A DNA stretch of 57,629 nucleotides from Cloacimonetes bacterium UBA6081 (GCA_002428685.1 DIXL01000009.1:1-57629), one strand, 5' to 3'. Numbered from the stretch's first letter, positions 17,964-26,442 are shown. Numbers and translations are program-made. Notes: a model not told the origin generated them from the sequence alone.

Positions 17964-18756
17964 GCTGCACCGATATATCTGTTTTGGAATCGCGGTATTT
18001 GATGATGATGGGGCAGGCTATTTGGAAACTAGGATTACTTTTTAAGGGGCGTGAACCAGGAACCACAACAGCCCCAGCCGGGATGGTGAAGCTGCCTCCC
18101 AAGTCTTTTTCCAGATAGCACTTATGCACGCTGTCGTAGATGGGAGTGGATGAAGTTATTATCGTCCCCGAGGCAATTACCCCCTTTGCACAAACGATAA
18201 TCCCTTCATATATTCCGGTGTTGCCACCTATAAAGCAATCGTCTTCTATGATAACAGGTCGCGAGCCTATTGGTTCCAGCACACCGCCAATCATTGCTCC
18301 TGCAGAAAGATGAACGTTCTTACCTATTTGCGCACAACTACCCACCAAGGCATGCGAATCCACCATTGTTCCGCTATCCACATAAGCACCAATGTTTATG
18401 AATGCTGGGGGCATAATAGTAACTCCCGCAGCCAGATAGCAGCCATTGCGGGCAGAGCTTCCACCTGGCACAATGCGGATTTGGTCTTGCAGGGAAAAGC
18501 GTTTTTCGGCCAGGGTGTCTTTGTCAAAAAAGGGTTTATGTTCACTCCAGGGAATCTCTGCCAGCACACCCATGCGAAAACCGATCAGGATGCCCATTTT
18601 AATCCACTGATGCACCGTCCAGGTGTCATTCAGCTTTTCACAGGCGCGAATTGCGCCGGCATTGAGCAAATCTATAAAATCTGAAAACAGCTGTCGATTT
18701 TCGGGAGTGTAGGTTGCCGGTTTTTGGTTGTAAAGATGTGTAATCTGTTCTTTCAT
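17932..18756 (-). CDS. dapD: 2,3,4,5-tetrahydropyridine-2,6-dicarboxylate N-succinyltransferase
   Basis: This 274-residue left-handed beta-helix acyltransferase transfers succinyl from succinyl-CoA to tetrahydrodipicolinate in the succinylase branch of lysine/DAP synthesis. The hexapeptide-repeat core is visible (INIGAYVDSGTMVDSHALVG, CAQIGKNVHLSAGAMIGGVL, DDCFIGGNTGIYEG), preceded by the helical N-domain with RVVPGGSSARNGCYLA-like sequence. The ATG at 18756 overlaps the malY-like stop as ATGA and has aaggag 8 nt upstream; the ATG at 18762 is too close to that site. Length matches the family (about 270-280). Confidence 0.93.
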   Translation of the reverse strand: MKEQITHLYNQKPATYTPENRQLFSDFIDLLNAGAIRACEKLNDTWTVHQWIKMGILIGFRMGVLAEIPWSEHKPFFDKDTLAEKRFSLQDQIRIVPGGSSARNGCYLAAGVTIMPPAFINIGAYVDSGTMVDSHALVGSCAQIGKNVHLSAGAMIGGVLEPIGSRPVIIEDDCFIGGNTGIYEGIIVCAKGVIASGTIITSSTPIYDSVHKCYLEKDLGGSFTIPAGAVVVPGSRPLKSNPSFQIACPIIIKYRDSKTDISVQLEQDLRSILD

Positions 18757-19928
18757 AAGCATAACTCCTTGTTAAGCAGCTTAATGCGATCCAGTGCTTC
18801 TACCAATATGCTGCGGGGACACCCAAAATTGAGCCGCATAAATCCATTGCCGTCTGTGCCAAACTTTTCCCCCGGTTCCAAAGCCAGCTTTGCCTTTTTG
18901 ACAAAGGCATCAATCAGTTCCCTTTGGGACAAATTCCAGGCTCTAAAATCCAACCAAGCCAGAAAAGTGCTTTCTATAGGGCTAACTATTATGTTTGGCA
19001 GTTCGTTGGCAATAGTGGTTTGCAGCAATATCCGATTTGAATCTAAATAGTCCATCAGCTCTTTCAACCAAGCTGCCGAGTCCCGATAAGCAGCTATAAA
19101 AGCCTGAATTCCAAAACTGTTACCCAGATATAGGTGCATTTTAGTGTTCAAAGAACCAATCTTCTCCCGCAGCTCAGGATTGGATATTATTAGGACAGCG
19201 GTAGATAAGCCTGCAATATTAAAGCTTTTTGAGGGTGATACGCCAGTAATGCAAAGAGAGGTAAAATCTTCCAAACCAGCAATGGGAACATGCGAAAAAC
19301 CCGGATACACAATGTCTCCATGAATCTCATCCGAGAAAATAAGCACTTTGTGTTTCTGGCAAAGCCTGCCCATGCGTATAAGCTCTTCCCTGCTCCACAC
19401 TCTGCTAATGGGATTATGCGGACTGCACAGAATGAACAATTTGGCATGTTTCAGTTTGGCTTCAAAATCGTCCCAATCAATGCTATAAACACCATCTGTA
19501 TTGACTAAGGGAGAAATCACAAGTTTGCGGTCGAAGTCCTTGACAGCATCAAAAAATGGCTGATAAACCGGAGTTTGAATCAGCACCCCATCCCCGGGAT
19601 TGGTAAGGCTGAGAACGCTTAGAACAATCCCCGGGACAATTCCCGGAATGGCTACTATCCAGTCCTTACATATCTCCCATTTATTACGTTCTTGCTGCCA
19701 GTTTATGGCCGCAGCATAGAAGTCTGATAGACGAAGATTATAGCCAAACAAAGGATGGTTCAGTCTATTTTGCAAAGCTTGCTGAATTTGCTCAGACACG
19801 GTAAAATCCATATCAGCAACCCACATCGGTAGCAAATGATCTTGCCCAAAGATCATGGGCAGAGCATCGTGTTTAAAACAACCGCTGCCCCTGCGGTCTA
19901 TAATCGCATCAAACTTGCTCTGTTTCAT
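18753..19928 (-). CDS. MalY/PatB-family PLP-dependent C-S lyase or aminotransferase
   Basis: This 391-residue fold-type I PLP enzyme has the PatB/MalY signature: an N-terminal FDAIIDRRGSGCFKHD block, LPMWVADMDF, PVYQPFF, CSPHNPISRVW, SDEIHGDIVYPG and the PLP lysine in VSPSKSFNIAGL. Family members cleave cystathionine or cysteine to pyruvate, ammonia and thiol. The ATG at 19928 lies inside the last codons of the preceding membrane-protein gene (20-nt overlap), and the stop overlaps the dapD start. Translation of the three genes is thus coupled. Its exact substrate is not visible. Confidence 0.88.
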   Translation of the reverse strand: MKQSKFDAIIDRRGSGCFKHDALPMIFGQDHLLPMWVADMDFTVSEQIQQALQNRLNHPLFGYNLRLSDFYAAAINWQQERNKWEICKDWIVAIPGIVPGIVLSVLSLTNPGDGVLIQTPVYQPFFDAVKDFDRKLVISPLVNTDGVYSIDWDDFEAKLKHAKLFILCSPHNPISRVWSREELIRMGRLCQKHKVLIFSDEIHGDIVYPGFSHVPIAGLEDFTSLCITGVSPSKSFNIAGLSTAVLIISNPELREKIGSLNTKMHLYLGNSFGIQAFIAAYRDSAAWLKELMDYLDSNRILLQTTIANELPNIIVSPIESTFLAWLDFRAWNLSQRELIDAFVKKAKLALEPGEKFGTDGNGFMRLNFGCPRSILVEALDRIKLLNKELCL

Positions 19929-20448
19929 TGGCTTCCGTTTGAGAACGCAGATGCTCCACTGCTTTGGAAAGCACCCCATTTAGCTTCACATTGGGGGATA
20001 AATCTGCCAGGTTTAGAATTATTTCCAGAATCTTGGGAAAAGAGGCTGGTGTTTGAAAGGTTCGCTCCAATCCGTTTACATCCATATAAACTACTCGCAA
20101 AAAGTAGGTTATGCGTTTATTCAGTTCCAGCTTTGTAATGCTTTCGTATGGGACTTCCAGCTTGGGCTTGGCAATAAAGGAAAAAGAGACCGTATCACTG
20201 CTAAATAGAACGCAATTCAACGAGGTTATCTGCCGCAGAATGGAATCCAGGGAAACGAAAAGAATCACAAATGGAAGAAGCTTGAAAAACATGGGCATAT
20301 TGCCATTGACTACCTTAACGAGGAAAAACAGAGTATAGATAAGCACTATAACTGCAAAACCAAGCATCAGTCCCCGCATCCAGGGATTGTATCTATAGCG
20401 CACCGGAAGCTGATTGCGGATGGATTTTATCTGGATTTCACGCGGCAT
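19909..20448 (-). CDS. small membrane protein with two transmembrane helices
   Basis: This protein of 179 residues begins MPREIQIKSIRNQLPVRYRY. Two hydrophobic helices follow (about 26-46, LGFAVIVLIYTLFFLV, and about 55-72, FFKLLPFVILFVSL), then a soluble C-terminal domain resembling a PH-like YokE/YdjM-type beta sandwich (VPYESITKLELNKR). I chose the ATG at 20448, 7 nt after cagga, over the TTG at 20463. It overlaps the PHP gene by 22 nt and the MalY-like gene by 20 nt. No firm family was recognised. Confidence 0.7.
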   Translation of the reverse strand: MPREIQIKSIRNQLPVRYRYNPWMRGLMLGFAVIVLIYTLFFLVKVVNGNMPMFFKLLPFVILFVSLDSILRQITSLNCVLFSSDTVSFSFIAKPKLEVPYESITKLELNKRITYFLRVVYMDVNGLERTFQTPASFPKILEIILNLADLSPNVKLNGVLSKAVEHLRSQTEANETEQV

Positions 20449-21290
20449 AGATAATCCTGCCAAAGCCGGTTTACGCTTTCAATTACCACAGTGGGGACAG
20501 GAATAACGTCAAATAGGTTATGCTTATCCTGTTCACCGTGAAAGTCGCTGCCACCAGTCATATAAAGTCCGTTTTTCTGGGCGATGTTGATATAGTTTTC
20601 AATTTCCCACTGGTAATGATCGGGGTGCCAAACCTCCAAACCGTCAACCCCCAAAGGGATAAGTTCCTCTAAATAGGAGGGTTTTACCAGCTTTCCCGGA
20701 TGAGCCAGAACAGCCCAACCTCCGGCATCGTGAATCACGGATATAGCATCGGAAACGCTAAGCTCCGGCTTGGGAACAAACGCTGGCTTGTTATTACCGA
20801 TATACTTATCAAAAGCTTCGTTTTTTGTTTGGCAGTAGCCTTTGTTCACCAGAATTTGCGCCACATGCGGACGGACAATCAGTTCACGTGAGCCAGCTAT
20901 TGCAACTACCTCTTCCAAGCTGAGGTTAATTCCCATATCTGCGAGAATAGCAATCATTTTGATGGCCCGTTCACGGCGGCCAATCAAATACATTTCCATC
21001 ATATCATGCAGACGCAAATTAGAAAAATCACATCCATAAGCCAGGATGTGAACATCTGAGCCATGATGCTGCGAGCTAACTTCCATGCCTGGTAAAATCT
21101 TTAGAGGAAAAATAGTGGCAGGCAATTTGGCATAGGCATCGGCAGTGTCATGATCTGTAATGGAAATAAGGTCCAATCCTATTTCCTGAGAGCGTTTTAT
21201 TAAACGTGCAGGGCTTAGCGCACCATCGGAAACGTTGGTGTGCAGATGCAGGTTTATACGCTTAATGCTGTTTATTTCTTTTACTATCAT
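20427..21290 (-). CDS. PHP-domain phosphoesterase (TrpH/YciV-like)
   Basis: This 287-residue protein carries the full PHP metal signature. HLHTNVSDG is at residues 15-23, followed by SITDHDT, GMEVSS, HILAYGCDF, RPHVAQIL, VLAHPGK and GSDFHG. The family hydrolyses phosphodiesters. TrpH/YciV relatives act as 5'-3' exonucleases on short RNA or as 3',5'-nucleotide bisphosphate phosphatases. The inserted helical segment between the fifth and sixth motifs (about 110-170) is as in YciV. It is the first gene of the minus-strand run and has a plausible promoter at 21311-21339. Confidence 0.88.
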   Translation of the reverse strand: MIVKEINSIKRINLHLHTNVSDGALSPARLIKRSQEIGLDLISITDHDTADAYAKLPATIFPLKILPGMEVSSQHHGSDVHILAYGCDFSNLRLHDMMEMYLIGRRERAIKMIAILADMGINLSLEEVVAIAGSRELIVRPHVAQILVNKGYCQTKNEAFDKYIGNNKPAFVPKPELSVSDAISVIHDAGGWAVLAHPGKLVKPSYLEELIPLGVDGLEVWHPDHYQWEIENYINIAQKNGLYMTGGSDFHGEQDKHNLFDVIPVPTVVIESVNRLWQDYLCRVKSR

Positions 21291-21310
21291 AATCTAAAAT
21301 TCGAGGTTGA

Positions 21311-21339
21311 CTTAAAATGGCACTGCCCAAAATCGTCAA
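21311..21339 (-). promoter_or_regulatory. probable promoter of the PHP-dapD run
   Basis: On the minus strand TTGACG (21339-21334), a 17-nt spacer and TTTAAG (21316-21311) lie about 20 nt before the PHP start codon. Each box has 4-5 matches to the consensus. Confidence 0.45.
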
Positions 21340-21379
21340 TTGATTTTTTATTATTCCCCAAATGGGTTTAGGAGAACAC

Positions 21380-22156
21380 ATGGAATACGATCCCCTAAAG
21401 AATCGCCTGGCCAAATGGATAGAGTTGTTTCCAATCTTGCGAATTGGAATGTATAAGTGTTTGGATGTTATGCTTTTGCGTCAACGCTATGTCCAGCGGG
21501 AAATTAAAGGCATCCTCAAAAACCAGAATGCAATAAAGCTCTATGATGCTGGTGCCGGATTTTGCCAATATTCACACTTTGTGCTGCAACACTGGCAAAA
21601 TTCCATCGTCTTTGCCAGCGACCTGAAAACAGACTATTTGCAGGCTTATGCTATATTTGCGGAAAGCAGGTTTCCCAATCGCTTCAGTTTTCGTGGAGCA
21701 GATTTGCAGCATTTTGCACCCAAAACGCAGTATAACCTTGCCCTGGCCATAGATATTCTGGAGCATATACCGGACGACCTTGCAGCCCTGCAAAACTTCT
21801 ATAAAGCACTGTCCCCCAATGGTTACCTGATTATTTCCACCCCCAGCGATTCTGATGAAGCTGCCAAATATACCGAAGAACATGTTCGCCCAGGGTATCA
21901 TAAAACAGAGCTGGAAACCAAGCTGCAAAAGAGTGGGTTCAGAATTGTGAAAAGCATGTGGACATATGGTTTTTTTGGCCATCTGGCTTGGCTGCTTACC
22001 ATGAAATATCCTACAAAAATGGCAAAAAAAGGCTTGCTGCTTTTAATACCCTACTATCTTGCAATTCTCCCTTTTGCCGAATTTCTGATGCACCTGGATA
22101 TGATTTTGCCCAAAAGCAAAGGAACCGGCATACTAATTGTAGCACAGAAAGCTTAA
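21380..22156 (+). CDS. class I SAM-dependent methyltransferase
   Basis: This 258-residue protein has a Rossmann methyltransferase core: motif I KLYDAGAGFCQYS (about 55-67), acidic loop FASDLKTDYL, motif II AIDILEHIPDD and motif III LSPNGYLIISTPS. A C-terminal hydrophobic segment (KMAKKGLLLLIPYYLAILPF, about 208-228) may contact the membrane. The ATG at 21380 follows ggaga; the ATG at 21362 has no such site. It is divergent from the PHP operon. The acceptor is unknown, and Methyltransf_11-like enzymes act on quinones, lipids or small molecules. Confidence 0.82.
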   Translation: MEYDPLKNRLAKWIELFPILRIGMYKCLDVMLLRQRYVQREIKGILKNQNAIKLYDAGAGFCQYSHFVLQHWQNSIVFASDLKTDYLQAYAIFAESRFPNRFSFRGADLQHFAPKTQYNLALAIDILEHIPDDLAALQNFYKALSPNGYLIISTPSDSDEAAKYTEEHVRPGYHKTELETKLQKSGFRIVKSMWTYGFFGHLAWLLTMKYPTKMAKKGLLLLIPYYLAILPFAEFLMHLDMILPKSKGTGILIVAQKA

Positions 22157-22173
22157 CGAGCATTTCGGACTTT

Positions 22174-22299
22174 ATGGACTGAATGGACAGAATGGACAAA
22201 ATGGACAAAATGGACAAAATGGACAAAATGGACAGAATGGACAAAATGGACAGAATGGACAAAATGGACTGAATGGACAGAATGGACAAAATGGAAAAG
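22174..22299. repeat. 9-bp minisatellite, 14 units
   Basis: Fourteen tandem units of ATGGACAAA with AGA, TGA and AAG variants start 18 bp after the methyltransferase stop. All reading frames through it give short-period peptides (MDKMDRM-type forward, SILSIL reverse), so any ORF there is an artefact. Confidence 0.95.
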
Positions 22300-22366
22300 A
22301 GCGTGCTCTTTTTGTAGAACCCATCTTGTCCATTTCGTCCATAACGTCCACTACAGTCTATTGTCT

Positions 22367-22413
22367 TGTCAAGTGTCAAGTGTCAAGTGTCAAGTGTCAA
22401 GTGTCAAGTGTCA
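22367..22413. repeat. 7-bp minisatellite TGTCAAG, six units plus a partial
   Basis: Six exact TGTCAAG units are followed by TGTCA and then catacatatgac, which begins the flank of MITE copy 4. The unit resembles the outer end of the MITEs (gTGTCAAGcc). Repeated slippage or insertion at that end may have seeded the array. Confidence 0.95.
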
Positions 22414-22434
22414 TACATATGACAACACAACACT

Positions 22435-22572
22435 GTCGTTCCCGCGGAGGCGGGAATCCAGCACTGTTTAGAATCCCGAAGGGATGACACAAAATGTTAA
22501 GGAAAATACTATCCTATCTGCCGCTCTTCCAGAGCTGTTTCTATGCTGGATTCCCGCCTCCGCGGGAACGAC
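22435..22572. repeat. MITE/REP-like palindromic element, copy 4
   Basis: The core is 138 bp with the same middle type as copies 2, 5 and 7 (gatgacacaaaatgtt, ctcttccagagc). The right flank ccatggaaggcttgacacg matches copy 2. It lies between the methyltransferase and the sppA stop codon. Confidence 0.85.
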
Positions 22573-22605
22573 AAGCCATGGAAGGCTTGACACGACATTA
22601 GATTA

Positions 22606-25065
22606 TCAGAACTGAATCAACTCTGGAACATCTTCACTAAGCATCAAAGCCTTGTCTCCGGCAAAATCTTCCCACATTTCATACAGCTTGATGTAGTCTT
22701 TGCTCAGGCTGTTAAAAGCTTTCAAGGGAGTCCAGGCACTCAGTTTATCCTTATCGATATTCATTTTGATTCCCTTGGGTGAAGTTGTGGCGTCCACCAG
22801 CACAATTTTCCCTTTAACTCCAGTTAAATCGCACATGTGTTCTGTGGCAACATCCATTCCGCCCAAACCATCAATCAAGCCAAGATCCAGAGCTTGTGAA
22901 CCCGTCCAGATCCGACCTTGGGCATACTCATGCACCTGAGCCAAATCGAGGGTTTTTCTGCCATCATCCACTTTCTTAACAAAATCCTCATAAGTGTATT
23001 CTATCATTTCAGTTAGCATTTCTTTTTCTTCGGTTGTCCAGGGGCGGTTAAGTGAACCCATGTCTGCATGTTCACCTTTTTTAACTGTTCCCCAGTTCAC
23101 CTTTATTTTTTTAAACATCTCAGTGGCATTAAACACCAAGCCTACCACCCCAATAGAACCGGTGATGGTAGATGGATCGGCCACAATGCGATCTGCTTTG
23201 CAGGCAATGTAATATCCACCACTTCCAGCCACTCCGGCCATGGATACCACAACAGGCTTCTTATTTTCGGTTTGGGCTAATTCCAATTCGCGCAAGATGA
23301 TATCACTGGCTTGAGCAGAACCACCACCACTGTCCACACGCAGGATTATGCCTTTGTAAAGCTTGTTTTTACGTGCATCACGAATCATCTTTACCGTGGT
23401 TTTGTGGGCAATTTTTGTTCCGGGAGTTCCAGAGCCCATCACAATGCTACCACTTGCGTAAATTACGGCTATCTGGTTTTCTTTTTCTTTAGACCAGTCA
23501 TAATTGTGGTATTTAGTTAGGTGTGAAGTTTGTTTATTGAACTTGAAATCTTCTTTCAGCTTTTTTTCAAGCTGATCTTCGTAAATCAGTTCATCCACCA
23601 GGCCTTTCTCCATTGCGTCTTTTGCCAGATAGTAAGGACCATTATTAATAATTTGTTCTGCGGGTGCGTTAAGCTTATCGCCTCGTCCATTGTGCAAACG
23701 CAAGACCAATTCATCCCAGAAGCTCTGTAAAATGGAATCGTAAACTTCCCGTTCTGCTGCGGTCATTTCTGCTTCGGAGAACATATTGCCGGCATTTTTA
23801 TATTTATGGCTGCGGAAGTTTAGCGTCTCAATCCCCAGACTGGTAAGCATGTTTTTAAAATACGGGCTGTTGATGGCAAGTCCGCGCAGATCAATAGATC
23901 CCATGGGATTCAGATAAATCTTGTCGGCAATTGAGGCGGCAAAGATATAGCCTGCATTGCCCATGTTATCATAGTAAAAACTGACCTTTTTACCGCTGCT
24001 TTTGAACTCTGCAAAGGCATCCACCAGTTCTTGCTGCAAAGCCAGAGAAGAGGCAAAATAGGGGTTTTTGAGCAAAATGCCCTGAACTCTATCATCTTCC
24101 TTGGCACGTTTGAGAGTATTAATGATGGTTTCTATCGATTTATCGTTGGAATCGTATAGCTTAAAGGGGCCAATCTCATATTTCGGTGCCCTGTAAGTAA
24201 GGATGTTTCCGGTCAGCTTCATATTTAACCAGGTTTTGGGAGTTATCCCCAAAAATGGCTTGTGGTTTAGCTCCGAAGAATGCGCCCAGGCAATACCATA
24301 GTTATCATTTTCCTTCATCCGGCTTAAACCGCCAACCTCAGTTCTATCAAAACACAGGCTAAAGTTCAGCAGCGTAGTCTTTTCTGCAGTATTATAGGTA
24401 GCCCCAATCTTCACGCCATTCAGCAATTGAGTTTGAATTCCCCACACCGGATCCTTGATTTCGTATTTGTCGTCCGCAGCATACCTGGCATAATTCATAT
24501 CCAGGGAAAGCTCCAAACGATGATCTGCTATTGAAGGTATCAAGGCAAGAGGACGAACTGCCAAACCACCCCGGTAATAGGGTTTGCCATGAATGGGATT
24601 GTCCCAGGTAAAAGCCACTGAAGTGGCATCCAGGGGACGGTAGGTTACACCGCTGCGAAACACTCCGTCCTTATATTTGTCTTCGCACCAGCGATAGTTT
24701 ACCCCTGCATAAACATTGGGAAAAACGTAAGCAGGGAAAAGCTCAAAACCTGTGGCCACTAGATGGTAAGATATGCCTTCATCACGTTCATAGGCATAGC
24801 TGAGGCCTTCTGTATTCAAAAGCAGCCAATAGTGCCGTTTCCAAACCTCATCATCGTTCAAGTGAGCTAGGCCAATTCCTGTAGCTGCACCGGTTCCCAA
24901 CAAAGAGGGATTGCTATAGGGAATAAATACGTTATCCACATTTGCGATAGGAAATTCCATGTATCCCATCTGCAATGGATTTTCTTCCCAGGCTGGTTGG
25001 GCATAGGCCATGGTTGCCAGCATAAGCATTGCGCTTAAGATAAATAAACATCTGCTCAGCTTCAT
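22606..25065 (-). CDS. sppA: SppA-type signal peptide peptidase (S49) with an N-terminal barrel-like extension
   Basis: This 819-residue protein opens with a signal peptide (LFILSAMLMLATMAYAQPAW). About 270 residues follow that are rich in Tyr/Trp strands and look like an outer-membrane barrel domain. Tandem S49 domains come next. The catalytic Lys is in HKYKNAGNMFS (first domain, about 420) and the catalytic Ser in AGVAGSGGYYIACKAD (second domain, about 615), as in the 67-kDa SppA class. SppA degrades signal-peptide remnants and membrane fragments. Classical SppA is about 600 aa, so the extension is unusual and may tether the protease to the outer membrane. The start follows aggagttaca. Confidence 0.85.
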   Translation of the reverse strand: MKLSRCLFILSAMLMLATMAYAQPAWEENPLQMGYMEFPIANVDNVFIPYSNPSLLGTGAATGIGLAHLNDDEVWKRHYWLLLNTEGLSYAYERDEGISYHLVATGFELFPAYVFPNVYAGVNYRWCEDKYKDGVFRSGVTYRPLDATSVAFTWDNPIHGKPYYRGGLAVRPLALIPSIADHRLELSLDMNYARYAADDKYEIKDPVWGIQTQLLNGVKIGATYNTAEKTTLLNFSLCFDRTEVGGLSRMKENDNYGIAWAHSSELNHKPFLGITPKTWLNMKLTGNILTYRAPKYEIGPFKLYDSNDKSIETIINTLKRAKEDDRVQGILLKNPYFASSLALQQELVDAFAEFKSSGKKVSFYYDNMGNAGYIFAASIADKIYLNPMGSIDLRGLAINSPYFKNMLTSLGIETLNFRSHKYKNAGNMFSEAEMTAAEREVYDSILQSFWDELVLRLHNGRGDKLNAPAEQIINNGPYYLAKDAMEKGLVDELIYEDQLEKKLKEDFKFNKQTSHLTKYHNYDWSKEKENQIAVIYASGSIVMGSGTPGTKIAHKTTVKMIRDARKNKLYKGIILRVDSGGGSAQASDIILRELELAQTENKKPVVVSMAGVAGSGGYYIACKADRIVADPSTITGSIGVVGLVFNATEMFKKIKVNWGTVKKGEHADMGSLNRPWTTEEKEMLTEMIEYTYEDFVKKVDDGRKTLDLAQVHEYAQGRIWTGSQALDLGLIDGLGGMDVATEHMCDLTGVKGKIVLVDATTSPKGIKMNIDKDKLSAWTPLKAFNSLSKDYIKLYEMWEDFAGDKALMLSEDVPELIQF

Positions 25066-25146
25066 TGTAACTCCTTATAGACCTTTATAAATTTAGGCTT
25101 CCGGGGTTATTATCTTCTTCCCCGGGTATGAAATTTCACTTCAGCT

Positions 25147-25175
25147 CCATTATTTATCTGCGAAAAATAAGTCAA
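25147..25175 (-). promoter_or_regulatory. weak candidate promoter for sppA
   Basis: TTGACT (25175-25170), 17 nt, TAATGG (25152-25147) on the minus strand, upstream of the sppA start at 25065. Only the -35 box is convincing. Confidence 0.3.
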
Positions 25176-25190
25176 GAGATTTCCGCACAC

Positions 25191-25214
25191 AAAAAAAGGG
25201 GGCGGGGAGCCCCC
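25191..25214 (-). terminator. Rho-independent terminator of the Cys-rich protein gene
   Basis: On the minus strand GGGGGC, loop TCCCC, GCCCCC is followed directly by TTTTTTT. It begins 35 nt after the stop of the gene at 25250-25585 and separates that gene from sppA. Confidence 0.85.
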
Positions 25215-25249
25215 ATGTGTGTGTTGAGGTATGTGTCGTCTAAATTATC

Positions 25250-25585
25250 TCATTGGTATTCATCACAATGCCAAACTCCGCCGTTGATTTTCTTTAGTTG
25301 GCAGATATCGCGAATCTGGCACTGAGCACAAAGTCCATATACTTCGTTATCCTCGCCGGAGGACAGATCAAGCGTGGTGAAAGTGAGGCTGCAAGAGGCT
25401 TCATCGCCTGCATCATAATCTTCGCAGTCATACACCAAGCCATAACTGCTATTGAGCTTGCATGTTACCTTGCGGCTGCAATATGCACACAATCCATTGC
25501 GATTAAAGCTTTTATCCAAATATGCTCTGGTAATGTAGCTTTCCAGTTCCACTTTTCTTAAAATAGTGCGTGCAATTGCTGCCAT
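25250..25585 (-). CDS. small protein with duplicated Cys motif, probable metal binding
   Basis: This protein of 111 residues carries two copies of the same motif. They are GLCAYCSRKVTCKL ending YDCEDY, and GLCAQCQIRDICQL ending WHCDEYQ. Each gives CxxCx(5-6)C plus a distal Cys, enough for one zinc or Fe-S site per copy. The N-terminal about 30 residues are helical (ARTILRKVELESYI). The ATG at 25585 follows aggtga; a GTG at 25594 is an alternative. It has its own terminator. I know of similar two-Cys-cluster proteins in anaerobes but not their function. Confidence 0.75.
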   Translation of the reverse strand: MAAIARTILRKVELESYITRAYLDKSFNRNGLCAYCSRKVTCKLNSSYGLVYDCEDYDAGDEASCSLTFTTLDLSSGEDNEVYGLCAQCQIRDICQLKKINGGVWHCDEYQ

Positions 25586-25818
25586 GCTTTTCACCTGTCT
25601 TGTTTTTCCTCCTTATAGATGCAAGCTCTGTGCCAAATGGGTTTTTCATCTTTCCCTTCTCATAATCTGCTGCCACACTTGCACATATCGAATTCATAGC
25701 AAGCTTGCACCGGGAAGAGTGACAACGTTTTTTTGGGGATTAACACCCCAGTGTAGAATTATTCCCCAGCTTCACCCGCCTGATCTCCTACTCATTTCCC
25801 CTGCTTAAAAACGGTATC

Positions 25819-25861
25819 AATACGGAATCAATACGGATGAAGTCCTTATTGATTCCGTATT
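25819..25861. repeat. 15-bp perfect inverted repeat
   Basis: AATACGGAATCAATA (25819-25833) and TATTGATTCCGTATT (25847-25861) are separated by 13 nt. Just upstream, ggtatcaatacgg repeats part of the arm. Short direct repeats (gagagtttcacagt) follow at 25894-25930. It could be a bidirectional terminator or a mobile-element scar. Confidence 0.7.
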
Positions 25862-25937
25862 TATTCCTTAATTGAAACAAGAGAAAGCTTAAACAGTGAG
25901 AGTTTCACAGTAAGAGTTTCACAGTGAGAGATGCGCA

Positions 25938-26442
25938 TTAAGTTTGGAGTCGATTCCGCCTTAGTTTGGTTTAAATGGGTCTCTTGTTGGACGGCGGAAT
26001 GGACTACAAAAGGCGATAGCTGAGTTAGCTGGCTGCCGTGTGTAGTCCTTGCAGCCATGGAATGGACTACAAAAGGCGATAGCTGAGTTAGCTAGCTGCC
26101 ATGTGTAGTCCTTGCAGCCTTATAATTGGGAGATGGCTTTGGTTCTGGTGAAGGCTGCAACGACTCCACACTTAATGGGTCTCTTGTTGGACGGCGGAAT
26201 GGACGTTAAGTTTGGAGTCGATTCCGCCTTAGTTTGGTTTAAATGAGTCTCTTGTTGGACGGCGGAATGGACTACAAAAGGCGATAGCTGAGTTAGCTGG
26301 CTGCCGTGTGTAGTCCTTGCAGCCATGGAATGGACTACAAAAGGCGATAGCTGAGTTAGCTGGCTGCCGTGTGTAGTCCTTGCAGCCTTATAATTGGGAG
26401 ATGGCTTTGGTTCTGGGAAAGGCTGCAACGACTCCACACTTA
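25938..26442. repeat. two 237-bp palindromic units in tandem
   Basis: Unit 1 is 25938-26174 and unit 2 is 26206-26442, nearly identical and equal in length. Each begins with TTAAGTTTGGAGTCG and ends with CGACTCCACACTTA, an inverted pair. Each contains two 63-bp subrepeats (ggactacaaaaggcgatagc to tgtagtcc), themselves bounded by an inverted repeat. The 31-bp linker 26175-26205 repeats the tgggtctcttgttggacgg block. Minus-strand ORFs here (MAARTTHGSQLTQL repeats) are by-products. The 26443-26619 spacer holds no gene. Confidence 0.9.

Noticed and set aside
22011..22379. 122-aa minus-strand ORF with SILSIL repeats
   Set aside because: Produced by the 9-bp minisatellite and the antisense of the methyltransferase gene; no ribosome binding site.
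22174..22413. Possible CRISPR array
   Set aside because: Units are 7-9 bp with no spacers; simple tandem repeats.
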